Shown piece by piece: positions 9,436 through 17,885 of a stretch of 64,000 bases of DNA (position 1 is its first letter; each line of letters starts with the position of its first letter). The stretch lies in contig DATGJP010000068.1 in NCBI GenBank assembly GCA_035295125.1, positions 124,001-188,000 on the forward strand, written 5' to 3'. Source of the stretch: JAICMB01 sp035295125. GTDB lineage: Bacteria > Acidobacteriota > Terriglobia > Bryobacterales > Bryobacteraceae. Below the pieces are notes generated by a model that saw only the letters and a list, made by a program, of their open reading frames with translations, searched no databases and was not told the DNA's origin. Made by a program: the position numbers and the translations under genes.

Positions 9436-11868
9436 CTACTCGTTACGCAACGCTATCACTGGGTGGATGCGAGTAGCGCGGTATGCCGGAATGACGCAAG
9501 CCAACACAGCAACAATCGACAACAGCAGCGTCACCGCGCAAAAGGTGACCGGATCTGCCGGGTTGACGCCGTATACAAGCTTCGACAGGACGCCTACCAA
9601 CGCCAGGGCGCCGCAGGCGCCGAGCGCAATGCCGGCCAAGGCGGGTCGCATGCCTTCCGAAACCACCAAACGCAGAATGTCGCCCCGCGCGGCGCCGAGC
9701 GCGATACGGACCCCAATTTCCTGTACGCGGCTCCGGACGCTATAGGCCAGCACACTGTAAATGCCGACGGCAGCGAGAAGGAAGGCAAGCCCAGCCAGGG
9801 CCGCGAACAGCCACATAGTGAAGCGATGCTGCGACAGAGTGGCGGCCACGACTGCGTCCATGGTTCGAACTTTCCGAACCGGCAGGTTCGAATCGAATTT
9901 CACCAGAAGATTGGTGATCGCGGGGGTGAGTCGCGTGACGGGGGTTTCGCCGCTAATCACCAGCGTGAGCGGGAAGGGGTCTTGTTCCCGCACGGGCAGA
10001 TACAGCATGGATACGGGCTCCAGCCTGTCGAGCCCGCGTTCTTTGATATCGCCCGCGATGCCGACGACGGTGCGAACGACATCCGGCAAAAACGAGATGC
10101 GGAATCGCTTGCCAAGGGCGTTCTCGTCGGGCCAGAACAGCCTCGCCATTGTCTGACTGATCACGGCGACGGCAGGACGGTCGCGTCTGGCGCCGTCGGC
10201 GGGCTCTATGTCGCGGCCTGCGAGAAGCGGAATGCCCATGGTACGGAAGTAGTTCGGGGTGATCGCCCGCACCGAAACGTTGCGCTGCATGGCGAGGACC
10301 TCCGCTGGGCGGCCCTCGACGGCGATCGGCTGTTCGGCGCCTCCTTCCAGCGGTAGGCTGTCAATGGCGGCGGCAGATCGCACACCGTGCAGCGCGCCGA
10401 CCTGGGACAGGAATTCGTCGGTGAGGCGGTCCCGGCGGAGCTTGTCCCACGATTGCGGAATCGAAATGCTTATCGTGAGAATGCCGGCGGATTGGAAGCC
10501 GGGGTCTGTTCCACGGAGCGCCCAGAGGGTGCGGATCATCAGGCCCGCGCCCACCAGCAGAATGAGCGAAAGAGCAACTTCGGATACGACGAGGGCGAAC
10601 CGCGTACGGCGGCCGCCCGAGTAAGCATCGCCTTTGCCCATGCCCAGCTTCAAGGAATCGTTCACATCGCCACGTAAAAGGCGCGCGCCCGCGAGTAGGC
10701 CGGCCGCAATTCCGGTGAGAATGGAGGCGGCCGCGGTAAATGCCAGGACGGCGCCATCCAGTTGGACCTCGGTCGCTCGAGGGAGTTGGTCGGCCAGGGC
10801 GCGTAGGACGAGAGCCTGACCGGACTTTGCGACGAGCAGGCCCAGTGCGCCGCCGGCAATCGCGAGGACGGTGGTTTCAACGAGTACTGGCCGCAGCACC
10901 TGGGCGGAACTCGCGCCGAGCGCTGCGCGAATGGCGAATTCCTTGCGGCGGGCAATGGTTCGTGCCAGCACCAGGTTTGCGGTGTTGGCACAGGCGATGA
11001 GAAGAACGAATCCCACGGCTCCGAGAAGTGTGAGCAAGGCGGTACGGACATTGCCGACAAGGTAATCGCGGAGCGGGGTGACGACGGCACCCCATCCTTT
11101 GTCATCCTCCGGATATTCGCGCGCGAGGCGGTTGGAGATGACATCCATCGCGGATTGGGCTTGGGCCACGGTTACACCCGGTCGCAACCTCGCGACTACG
11201 AGCCAGTTATGAATGCCGCGAGTGGCGCGGTCCTTGTCTGTCCAGGCAATAGGCATCCAGCCCTCGGTAGACATGGGGAACCACGATTTCATCTGGAACC
11301 GTTGGGGCATTATTCCAATGACCCGGATAGCGCGATCGCCGAGCTGAAGCGTCTTTCCCAGGGCCTCACCGAGGCTTCCGAAGTAATTTTCCGCGAAACC
11401 GTGGCTGAGAACGATGACGCCATCGCGGCCGGGCTGGCACTCGTCCTGGGTGAAGAAGCGGCCGAGTTCCGGTTTCACACCAAGGACGTCGAAGAGGCCC
11501 GAGTCGGAGCTGGTGGCAAGAAGCAGCCGCGGCTTGGCGTCGCCGCCGATGCGGAGGCTGCGGCTGCCGAGTACCGACATGGATTCGAACAGATCATTCT
11601 GTTTGCGCCAATCGAGGTAATTCGCTGGAGAAACCGCGAAGGTTTTCACGCCCGGAAAGGCTGCGGCAGGAGGGACGTGAAAGATTGTCACGACAGAGTG
11701 CGAATCCGGGAAAGGAAGTGGGCGCAGGAGAACCGCGTTGACAACGCTGAAAATGGTCGTGTTCGCTCCGATGCCCAAGCTCAGCACGGCGAGCGTTGAG
11801 AACGTGAACCCGGGATTTTTTCGCAGCACGCGAAACGAATGTGTAAACAGTTTTAAAAGATCACGCAT
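9436..11868 (-). CDS. ADOP-type (acidobacterial duplicated) MacB-like ABC permease
   Basis: 810 residues with two copies of a MacB periplasmic core plus FtsX-type permease unit. The first membrane segment is near residues 20-45 (FTFSTLAVLSLGIGANTTIF). The first periplasmic core covers about 45-250. An FtsX domain follows, with ALLTLLGAVGFVLLIACANT. A linker and a second core come next (about 430-650), then a second FtsX region ending YRATRIHPVIALRNE. No ATPase domain is present and no ATPase gene is adjacent. This matches the orphan duplicated permeases that are expanded in Acidobacteria, whose substrates are unknown. It acts in the cytoplasmic membrane. The start is ATG 11868. Confidence 0.93.
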   Translation of the reverse strand: MRDLLKLFTHSFRVLRKNPGFTFSTLAVLSLGIGANTTIFSVVNAVLLRPLPFPDSHSVVTIFHVPPAAAFPGVKTFAVSPANYLDWRKQNDLFESMSVLGSRSLRIGGDAKPRLLLATSSDSGLFDVLGVKPELGRFFTQDECQPGRDGVIVLSHGFAENYFGSLGEALGKTLQLGDRAIRVIGIMPQRFQMKSWFPMSTEGWMPIAWTDKDRATRGIHNWLVVARLRPGVTVAQAQSAMDVISNRLAREYPEDDKGWGAVVTPLRDYLVGNVRTALLTLLGAVGFVLLIACANTANLVLARTIARRKEFAIRAALGASSAQVLRPVLVETTVLAIAGGALGLLVAKSGQALVLRALADQLPRATEVQLDGAVLAFTAAASILTGIAAGLLAGARLLRGDVNDSLKLGMGKGDAYSGGRRTRFALVVSEVALSLILLVGAGLMIRTLWALRGTDPGFQSAGILTISISIPQSWDKLRRDRLTDEFLSQVGALHGVRSAAAIDSLPLEGGAEQPIAVEGRPAEVLAMQRNVSVRAITPNYFRTMGIPLLAGRDIEPADGARRDRPAVAVISQTMARLFWPDENALGKRFRISFLPDVVRTVVGIAGDIKERGLDRLEPVSMLYLPVREQDPFPLTLVISGETPVTRLTPAITNLLVKFDSNLPVRKVRTMDAVVAATLSQHRFTMWLFAALAGLAFLLAAVGIYSVLAYSVRSRVQEIGVRIALGAARGDILRLVVSEGMRPALAGIALGACGALALVGVLSKLVYGVNPADPVTFCAVTLLLSIVAVLACVIPAYRATRIHPVIALRNE

Positions 11869-12196
11869 AACTTACGCTCAGAACGTGGGATCGAAGCACG
11901 CGCTTCACCGTGAGAAAGATATTGCAGGCCAATCACTTACGCGAAGATTCGGAGGATTGGGTTGTCCGGGTTTGGGACGGAGTGTCCGCCGTTAGCGATT
12001 AGGATAGCGGGAAACGCCCGATTGTCAGATCCTGGCCAGCAACGGGTACGACCCGAGGTCCCCGTCGCCAACCGGGCGTCTCAATGGCCCACACATTCCT
12101 CTGACGAGGCGTTCTCTCCATCTCGCCCCGCTAGCTGGCACTAAGAAACATGAGGCAAGTTTCGCAAGTGTTGCGCGAAGTAGGTGAGGGCCGACT
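11869..12196. other. Intergenic region between divergent genes, no gene found
   Basis: 328 bases upstream of both the ADOP permease (minus) and the secreted repeat protein (plus). It must hold the promoters of both. I see a GGTGAGG ribosome-binding stretch at about 12182-12188 before ATG 12197, but no convincing -35/-10 pair, repeat or small gene. Confidence 0.4.
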
Positions 12197-12724
12197 ATGT
12201 CAAATACTAATTTCAACGCAGCAAATTGCAGCAACGTGCTGCCAGCGATGGGATGGGGGAGAATCGCGATAGGACTGTTCGTCGCTATCGCGGCACAGGC
12301 CGCTACTCCAAATCCTTTCGTATCCATCGTGAACGAGGTTTTTTCGGACAGCAACTCGGTAAGATCTGTGGTGTGCTATAACGGCGGCGGATCGCAAGGC
12401 CCCGACGGGCTCAATTGCAATCCACCGGGATTTGCTTTCCAAGCCAACCCTTACGCCACCGTGACCGGCAATATGGACACAACCGGCACAGCTACCACCG
12501 CTTCAGAAACACTGAGCCTGAACTCGCCAACCGGTCAAACCGCGCAGGCGTACTCCATGGGCAATTTGAGTTTGGGACAGGTCAGTTCGATAAGTAGCGG
12601 TAGCAGCGGGGCCGAGGGGATCGCCAACGTATCCATACAAGACAACGCGCACTTTGTCATCGCGGGCGCAAGCAGTACCACCGTTACACCGATTCAGATC
12701 ACGTGGACTTTTCGGGCTCCTTAA
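12197..12724 (+). CDS. Secreted protein, N-terminal part of a frameshifted gene
   Basis: 175 residues in this frame: a signal sequence with a long n-region (hydrophobic core RIAIGLFVAIAAQA), then a Ser/Thr/Gly-rich beta domain. It ends at TAA 12722-12724 just after VTPIQITWTFRAP. The following reading frame, starting in the overlap, continues sensibly as VDFSGSLSGPNLG. If one G is restored near 12702 the junction reads PIQITVDFSGSL, a natural beta strand. I therefore infer that this and the next entry are one 690-residue exported protein split by a one-base deletion. No enzymatic motif is seen. A GGTGAGG ribosome site precedes ATG 12197. Confidence 0.7.
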   Translation: MSNTNFNAANCSNVLPAMGWGRIAIGLFVAIAAQAATPNPFVSIVNEVFSDSNSVRSVVCYNGGGSQGPDGLNCNPPGFAFQANPYATVTGNMDTTGTATTASETLSLNSPTGQTAQAYSMGNLSLGQVSSISSGSSGAEGIANVSIQDNAHFVIAGASSTTVTPIQITWTFRAP

Positions 12725-14244
12725 GCGGACCGAATCTCGGCTTTCAAGGCGCCCCCGTGTCGGCCCAGGGCTCTCTTCAGTTCGGCGGTGCGGTTTCGGC
12801 CAGCGAAGATGTCTTCGGCGGTCCACCGACGCTGACTGGCGTTGCACAGAGCGGCTGGGTCTCGTACACATATGCCTCCCAAACGCCCTCCCTGGTGCAA
12901 TTCACCGGAGTTTACAACCTGGTGGGCGCTTCCGCGACGCTTCCCGTCACCCTGCGTTTGCAGACGGTGGGATCGAACGGCGATACGGCCGATTTCAGCC
13001 ACCCTTCGCAGGTGGGAATGATCTTGCCGTCCGGGGTTACGTACACCTCCGATTCCGGCGTATTCCTCTCCGCTCTTCAAGCGGCGGGGGCGAGATTCGT
13101 GCCCGTAACACCTTGGCGCATTATGGATACACGTCAGGGCAGCGGGTTCAGCGGCAGTTTCGGATCTCCCTCGATCACCGGCGGGACCTCACGAAGCATT
13201 CCCATTCCCCAAAGTACATGTGGGATTCCGAATACGGCCGTGGCGTATTCCGTGAACATTACAGTCGTACCGCTGGCCCGATTAAGCTATCTCACCATCT
13301 GGCCGACCGGCCAAACGCAGCCGTTGGCGTCGACATTGAATTCGTTCGATGGAAGAGTAGTGGCGAATGCCGCTGTTGTGCCGGCGGGAAGCGGCGGTTC
13401 CGTAAGCGCGTTCGTCAGCGACACCACCGACGTGATCATGGACATCAACGGTTACTTCGCGCCCGCAACGACGGCGAACAGCCTGGCATTCTATCCGCTG
13501 ACGCCGTGCCGCGTGGTAGATACACGGCCAGGGCAGAGTGCCACCTTCGGTCCGCCGGGTCTGGCGGCCAACAGTTCACGAACCTATGCCCTGCCCAGCA
13601 GTAGTTGCACCATCCCGGCCACTGCAATGGCTTATTCGCTCAATGTGACGGCGCTGCCGCAGTCCGCGAAATTGGTGTATCTGACCACGTGGCCGGCGGG
13701 ACAGCCGCAGCCCCTGGCGTCGACATTGAACTCGTTTGACGGCAGCGTAGTGGCCAATGCCGCGATCGTGCCCGCGGGGACCGGTGGTGGTGTAAGCTTT
13801 TTTGCGACCGATCCGACCGACCTGGTGGTCGATATTAACGGATATTTCGCGCCGGCGGGTTCGTCGGGAGCGTTGTCGCTCTACACCGTGATGCCGTGCC
13901 GCGTGGTGGATACGCGCCCGGGGCAAAGCGCCACGTTCGGTCCGCCGAGCCTGGCGGGAAACACCTCGCGGAGCTTCGCGGTTCCAACCAGCAGTTGCAG
14001 CATCCCCGGGACCGCTCAGGCATACTCCATGAATGTGACTGTAGTGCCGCCAGGACGGCTGATTTATCTGACGGCGTGGCCAACAGGTGAGGCACAGCCC
14101 CTCGTCTCGACGCTGAACTCATTCCTGGGGAAAATTGTGGCGAATGCGGCAATCATCCCCGCGGGCCAGAACGGGGCGATCAGCGTGTTTGCCAGTGACC
14201 CGACGGACCTGATTCTCGACATCAACGCGTACTTCGCACCCTAA
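12703..14244 (+). CDS. Secreted protein with three tandem 130-residue repeats (C-terminal part of split gene)
   Basis: 513 residues after the frameshift. About 130 residues of beta-rich sequence are followed by three near-identical units at a 390-base spacing (about 13087-13476, 13477-13866 and 13867-14241). Each unit contains PCRVVDTR (WRIMDTR in the first), a buried cysteine, NVTVVP, YLT-WP-G, STLNSFDG, NAAIVPAG and a terminal VDINGYFAP. This repeat is common in exported acidobacterial proteins; its function is unknown, and adhesion or surface display is a guess. The GTG at 12703 lies inside the preceding frame and has no separate ribosome site, so independent translation is unlikely. Confidence 0.8.
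   Translation: MDFSGSLSGPNLGFQGAPVSAQGSLQFGGAVSASEDVFGGPPTLTGVAQSGWVSYTYASQTPSLVQFTGVYNLVGASATLPVTLRLQTVGSNGDTADFSHPSQVGMILPSGVTYTSDSGVFLSALQAAGARFVPVTPWRIMDTRQGSGFSGSFGSPSITGGTSRSIPIPQSTCGIPNTAVAYSVNITVVPLARLSYLTIWPTGQTQPLASTLNSFDGRVVANAAVVPAGSGGSVSAFVSDTTDVIMDINGYFAPATTANSLAFYPLTPCRVVDTRPGQSATFGPPGLAANSSRTYALPSSSCTIPATAMAYSLNVTALPQSAKLVYLTTWPAGQPQPLASTLNSFDGSVVANAAIVPAGTGGGVSFFATDPTDLVVDINGYFAPAGSSGALSLYTVMPCRVVDTRPGQSATFGPPSLAGNTSRSFAVPTSSCSIPGTAQAYSMNVTVVPPGRLIYLTAWPTGEAQPLVSTLNSFLGKIVANAAIIPAGQNGAISVFASDPTDLILDINAYFAP
13087..14241 (+). repeat. Three tandem 390-bp coding repeats
   Basis: The coding units begin near 13087, 13477 and 13867. Units 2 and 3 are closest at the protein level (both carry CRVVDTRPGQSATFGPP). 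Such long similar units invite recombination and unit-number variation. Confidence 0.85.
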
Positions 14245-14253
14245 GCCGCTGGG

Positions 14254-14293
14254 AGCCCGTGGTACAGTGCAAAGTCGACTGTCACCACGGGCT
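14254..14293. terminator. Long stem-loop between convergent genes, likely bidirectional terminator
   Basis: AGCCCGTGGT (14254-14263) pairs perfectly with ACCACGGGCT (14284-14293). The stem continues through ACAG/CTGT with a one-base bulge around an 11-base loop. It lies ten bases after the plus-strand stop and just beyond the minus-strand gene's stop. No U-run follows, so termination is inferred from position and stem strength. Confidence 0.55.
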
Positions 14294-14307
14294 TGTCCGC
14301 GGCGAAA

Positions 14308-14880
14308 CTACTTCGCCGCCGCCCGGCTCCGAAACACCCTCGGATCCTCTTCGCGATCGACGAGGAACACCACCGCCGCGTCGCCCACGCAGATCAGCGT
14401 GACAGGCGCTGGCTCTAATGGCCCATGCCTTCCATTGACAGCCGGATGTTCAAAATCCTTCGCGATTTCGATCCGCCCGAAGGCAACGGCCCAACGATCG
14501 TAGTCAGGCGTGCCGAATCGAAATTTCGCCAGCTGCGTATGGAGTTGAATCGATCCGAGCATCCCATACACGGAACTGGAATCCAACTCCAGATGTTCAG
14601 GAGGCTTGGGCGCCGATTTGTCGTCGAACACGATCTGCAACGAGCTCGGCCACTGAAAATCGCCGCTCTTCAACTCGTGATCGCAGGTGTTTTCGCTGAA
14701 AAAGCGTCCGCTCTGGCGAAACGAATAGCGCCCCACGATGGCAATCGACTTGCCATTGTAGGAGTGCAGGTCCGACAGAACATCACATGGACGGAGGAGT
14801 TGCACGGCGTTCTGACCGGAGAGTTCAACCGCGCAGAAAAGCAAGACCGGAATGCAGAATCGACCCAGGTTCCGAATCAC
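14308..14880 (-). CDS. Secreted protein of unknown function
   Basis: 190 residues from GTG 14880 (MIRNLGRFCIPVLLFCAVELSGQ, a good signal peptide). An in-frame GTG at 14913 would add eleven residues, but AGGTAG lies about seven bases before the 14880 start, so I prefer it. The mature part contains PCDVLSDLHSYNGKSIAIVGRY, which suggests a small beta-barrel (OB-like) domain, and several Cys. I do not recognise a family. It is the last gene of the sigma/anti-sigma operon (gap of 11 bases or more to the SnoaL-like gene), so it may belong to that regulon. Confidence 0.65.
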   Translation of the reverse strand: MIRNLGRFCIPVLLFCAVELSGQNAVQLLRPCDVLSDLHSYNGKSIAIVGRYSFRQSGRFFSENTCDHELKSGDFQWPSSLQIVFDDKSAPKPPEHLELDSSSVYGMLGSIQLHTQLAKFRFGTPDYDRWAVAFGRIEIAKDFEHPAVNGRHGPLEPAPVTLICVGDAAVVFLVDREEDPRVFRSRAAAK

Positions 14881-14924
14881 AACGTCACTACCTAGCGGCG
14901 TAACTCTTAGCACCTCAGGTTACA

Positions 14925-15386
14925 TCAGTTGCGTGGGGACAAGAACTGGCTGACAACCTCCGGTTCATACGTAAAAACACGGATCCCTGAGATCGATGGA
15001 CCACTGAATCTCAAAACGATGGTCAATGGAAACGACAGAAAAGCTCCATCCAGCCTCTCGCAACACATATCTGCTTCAATCACGCTCAGATTGCCTTTGG
15101 TCCAGATCACGGCAGGTGCGCAGTGAAGAGAATGCAAAAGCGAAAATCCCCTGACGAGAAACTTCCGGATTTCCACTCTCCCCACCGCGCCGGCGCGCTT
15201 TCCGAACGCCAGGCGCGTGCCATCCATAATATGGCAGAGCACGCGCTCCACTTCCAAACTACACACGGCCTCGACAAAACGCCGGGAGGCACCCGAGGGA
15301 TCCTCGGTGAGCGGCGCCAGCGCGGATGGTCCTGGCGTATGTGTTCCGAACACACCCATAGCGGCGCCCCACTCAGTCCAGGCCAT
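14925..15386 (-). CDS. SnoaL/NTF2-like small protein
   Basis: 153 residues. From about residue 35 the pattern FVEAVCSLEVERVLCHIMDGTRLAF, a glycine turn, FLVRGF and long amphipathic strands ending IRVFTYEPEVV is that of the SnoaL/NTF2-like cone fold. The family includes polyketide cyclases, isomerases and many non-catalytic binding proteins. No assured catalytic residues can be assigned. It lies nine bases after the preceding gene and before the last secreted protein, in one operon with the ECF sigma factor. The first 30 residues fit the fold poorly, so the true start could be internal. Confidence 0.6.
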   Translation of the reverse strand: MAWTEWGAAMGVFGTHTPGPSALAPLTEDPSGASRRFVEAVCSLEVERVLCHIMDGTRLAFGKRAGAVGRVEIRKFLVRGFSLLHSLHCAPAVIWTKGNLSVIEADMCCERLDGAFLSFPLTIVLRFSGPSISGIRVFTYEPEVVSQFLSPRN

Positions 15387-15395
15387 GTTGTCCGG

Positions 15396-16205
15396 CTATT
15401 GGTTCTGGTTCTGATTCGGATTCTGACGCATGTGGCCCGCCGACCTGGGGCCTCCAGTGTGCGCCTCAACGGTGTAGTTTGAGGGGACCTGGAACAAGCT
15501 CGCGTCGGGTTCCGACTGTACGATGCTGGTCAATTGCATCGTCCGGGTACCGAACCGGGGATCCGTGGTCTTAATCATCACGGGGACTTTGAGGTCGCTG
15601 GAGAGCCAGACTTCGCGCACAACCTGGATCGCCTGCTGATTCCCGATCGCACCGGCTGGGATTGTCTCCGTCGTTCGAGTACCGGTCGCTGTCACACCGC
15701 CAATGCTCTGCGTCCCCAGATTCTCCTTCACAATCTGCGCTCCGGACGGGTTGTGGCGGTCCGCCGGATGGGCGGGCCGGTTCGCTTCATTCCTCTGCGG
15801 CGGCAGATTCGACTTGAACGCGGTCATCTTTTGCGAGTTCAACACCGAGAAAGATCCGCCGACGGGATCGAAAATGGTGACTTCCGTGCGAGCTGTGGTG
15901 TTCGCTGAATCCGGAGGAGGCTGAATGGTGCGCTCAATTCGCACCCGTCCCTGGCTGTCGCGGTATACCTTCGACTGATTCTGATGTTGAATCACGTTTC
16001 CGCCCGACAGCGTTTGCTCTTCCTGAACCGTCTCAACGGCAGAGTATGGAGCACCCGTCACGGTTTGCCTCATGCCCATGCCCATCATGTCGAAACGAGG
16101 GCCGCCGCCCATGGCAAAATGCCCGCGGCCCGGCCCGGGACCTTGCGCGACCAATGCCATGGCCGCCGGAATTGTCAAAAGCGCGAGTCTCTTCATACCG
16201 TTCAT
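15396..16205 (-). CDS. Exported conserved protein, unknown function
   Basis: 269 residues with a signal peptide (MNGMKRLALLTIPAAMALVAQ). The next 25 residues are rich in Gly, Met and Pro (GPGPGRGHFAMGGG, MMGMGM). The rest is beta-rich, with YRDSQGRVRIERT and SDLKVPVMIKTTDPRFG. Proteins of this kind are common in Acidobacteria, often next to ECF sigma/anti-sigma pairs, but have no assigned role. The ribosome site GGAGAAGG lies about six bases before ATG 16205. It begins 13 bases after the anti-sigma gene, so it is probably under the same autoregulated promoter and could be an envelope-stress target. Confidence 0.72.
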   Translation of the reverse strand: MNGMKRLALLTIPAAMALVAQGPGPGRGHFAMGGGPRFDMMGMGMRQTVTGAPYSAVETVQEEQTLSGGNVIQHQNQSKVYRDSQGRVRIERTIQPPPDSANTTARTEVTIFDPVGGSFSVLNSQKMTAFKSNLPPQRNEANRPAHPADRHNPSGAQIVKENLGTQSIGGVTATGTRTTETIPAGAIGNQQAIQVVREVWLSSDLKVPVMIKTTDPRFGTRTMQLTSIVQSEPDASLFQVPSNYTVEAHTGGPRSAGHMRQNPNQNQNQ

Positions 16206-16218
16206 TGAATCCTTCTCC

Positions 16219-16830
16219 CTAAAAATTTACGGCTGTCTCCGGCAGGCGAACAGCTCTCGGCATGTCGTCCTGACCGACCACCAAATCCGCGGTGATTTCA
16301 TCACCATAAACATCACCTACATCTACACCCATGCGCGCTAATGCGACGGGCTGTAATTGCGTGCGCACGACGCGCACAAATTCTCCGGGGGCCAGCGGTG
16401 GAGCATACGGAATCGCAACAAACCCGCCCTCATCCTGGAGGCCCAACAACTCGATATCGGAGGCTAGCACCGACGGAGAATCGGCGTTTCGAGGCGCTTG
16501 CGACCGCATGCGCCACATCTGGAAGCTGAAAAACCCTGCCAGCAACATCGCCGCGATCAATCCCCACTTCACGAAAGGCGCCGGGGTGGCCAAGGTACGA
16601 TGGCGCCTCGAGAATTCGCGAAGAATGGACTCACGCACGTCGCCGGGCGCCCGTTCCATGGCGAAGGCCTCCCGCATGTCCATGAGGCTGTTCGTCAGCG
16701 CATGCTCAATTTCCCAGCGCTCCCGGCACTGGGCGCAGACTGCTAAGTGGGCTTCCAATTCCGCCGGCGGACGGACGTCCGCGCGCGCGTAATCCATTAC
16801 TTCGTAACTGAACTCCCGGCAAGTCATCAT
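16219..16830 (-). CDS. Zinc-finger transmembrane anti-sigma factor
   Basis: 203 residues. The N-terminal cytoplasmic part has the H-x3-C-x2-C anti-sigma zinc motif (H28, C32, C35 in EAHLAVCAQC). One membrane helix follows (about 105-125, VKWGLIAAMLLAGFFSFQMW), then a C-terminal periplasmic part. It should bind and hold the ECF sigma factor encoded directly upstream until a membrane or periplasmic signal releases it. Start ATG 16830 overlaps the sigma stop as ATGA, so translation is coupled. A longer frame exists upstream but only duplicates sigma coding sequence. The periplasmic part ends DMPRAVRLPETAVNF. Confidence 0.88.
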   Translation of the reverse strand: MMTCREFSYEVMDYARADVRPPAELEAHLAVCAQCRERWEIEHALTNSLMDMREAFAMERAPGDVRESILREFSRRHRTLATPAPFVKWGLIAAMLLAGFFSFQMWRMRSQAPRNADSPSVLASDIELLGLQDEGGFVAIPYAPPLAPGEFVRVVRTQLQPVALARMGVDVGDVYGDEITADLVVGQDDMPRAVRLPETAVNF

Positions 16831-17402
16831 GCCACCACCGTCCTGCTTCCCGGCGCCGTTTTGAAGCGCTTCAGCTTTGATGCCAACAAACCTCGCGCCC
16901 GATGCAATCGGGACCGCACCGTGCCAATCGGACAATCCATCAGCTTGGCGGCGTCCTCGTAACTACGTTCCTCGAGGTCGCACAGCACCACCGCGTCGCG
17001 ATATTCGGGCGTGAGATCCTGTAATGCCAAGTGGAGCGCTGCCGTCATCTCATCATCGATCAGGCTCTTGAGAAGATCATGCTCCGCCGCGGCTTTAACC
17101 TCGGTTAATTCCGGTTCCCTTTGAGCAATACGTGCAATTCCCCGCAGGAGATTCCGGGCCACGCCATGCAAATAAGCCTCTAATGAACCCAATCGCGGGT
17201 CGAATTTCACACCCGGTCCGATCAGGCGAAAAAACACCTCGTGCGTGACCTCCTCGGCGACAACCCGGCTCCCGCTCATGTGGAGCGCGTACCGATACAA
17301 CCCGGGTTCACGCCGCTCGTACAACTCAACCAGAGCGGCCTTGTCCCCGGCTTTCATCCGCCGGTATAGCTCTTCGTCGCTTATGTCAATCAAGGCGGTC
17401 AC
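16827..17402 (-). CDS. ECF RNA polymerase sigma factor
   Basis: About 191 residues. Region 2 runs from DEELYRRMKAGDKAALVELYERREPGLYRYAL through VAEEVTHEVFFRL. Region 4 has LALQDLTPEYRDAVVLCDLEERSYEDAAKLMDCPIGTVRSRLHRAR, a classic helix-turn-helix. It directs RNA polymerase to a stress regulon that probably includes its own operon. The start is uncertain. GTG 17402 begins VTALIDISDEE and is chosen because the sequence upstream belongs to an interspersed repeat; ATG 17462 is in frame and would add 20 residues that are unlike sigma factors. No strong ribosome site is seen for either. The next gene, an anti-sigma factor, overlaps by four bases. Confidence 0.9.
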   Translation of the reverse strand: MTALIDISDEELYRRMKAGDKAALVELYERREPGLYRYALHMSGSRVVAEEVTHEVFFRLIGPGVKFDPRLGSLEAYLHGVARNLLRGIARIAQREPELTEVKAAAEHDLLKSLIDDEMTAALHLALQDLTPEYRDAVVLCDLEERSYEDAAKLMDCPIGTVRSRLHRARGLLASKLKRFKTAPGSRTVVA

Positions 17403-17460
17403 TGTGCATTGTGGGACGTGAGGGTAAAAGTTCCCACGAATCGGGTATCGCCGGGTCGCC

Positions 17461-17550
17461 ATCGACTGCTGGTCCACGAAAGTGGATGAAACCAAGGTGG
17501 GCGGGAGGTTTCGTCTGTGCGTTTCCCGGTGAAGTCCAAACGCAGGTCCA
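17461..17550. repeat. Interspersed palindromic repeat copy, upstream of sigma gene
   Basis: It carries GGTCCACGAAAGTGGATGAA, ACCAAGGTGG, a diverged hairpin core and CCCGGTGAAGTCCAAA. The same blocks in the same order appear in the copies at 33300, 37038 and 44590. It lies between the zinc-ribbon gene and the sigma gene, and its edge contributes in-frame codons before the sigma start. Confidence 0.7.
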
Positions 17551-17593
17551 ACCAACGGCCTCGCTTTTCAACGCTTCCAAACACCCCGACCAG

Positions 17594-17630
17594 CACCAGT
17601 AACAAACTGGTGCGCAGGATGCAATCCTGC
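17594..17630. repeat. Two short extragenic hairpins
   Basis: CACCAG (17594-17599) pairs with CTGGTG (17607-17612). GCAGGAT (17614-17620) pairs with ATCCTGC (17624-17630) around a three-base loop. They are compact hairpins of the kind also found at 26736-26898, and could be terminators or mobile hairpin units. Confidence 0.6.
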
Positions 17631-17657
17631 CTTACTTTCCTCAGGTCTCCCCCAGGC

Positions 17658-17882
17658 TTAGTTACGGCCGCAAATATCGGGCGTCCGGCACATCCCGCCC
17701 GGACAGGCCGGAAAATCCGAGGCACGCTTTGTGCCGCCGTTGGCGTGCGCTGAAAACGTAGAAAGCTCCGTCTTTAGATGGTTTTGCCCGCATGACGGGC
17801 ATAAAACCTCGTCTCCCGTCCGGCGGACCAGCTTCTCAAACTTCGTCCCGCAATCTTCACAAAGATATTCGTAGATCGGCAT
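17658..17882 (-). CDS. FmdB-family zinc-ribbon protein
   Basis: 74 residues beginning MPIYEYLCEDCG, the hallmark start of the FmdB/CxxC regulatory family. The zinc ribbon is formed by C8/C11 and C28/C31 (CPSCG). The tail has three further cysteines (CPGGMC, DIC). Members are putative regulators or nucleic-acid-binding small proteins; no precise function is established. It starts three bases after the stop of the PBP4-type gene, so the two are co-transcribed. Confidence 0.85.
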   Translation of the reverse strand: MPIYEYLCEDCGTKFEKLVRRTGDEVLCPSCGQNHLKTELSTFSAHANGGTKRASDFPACPGGMCRTPDICGRN

Positions 17883-17885
17883 TGG

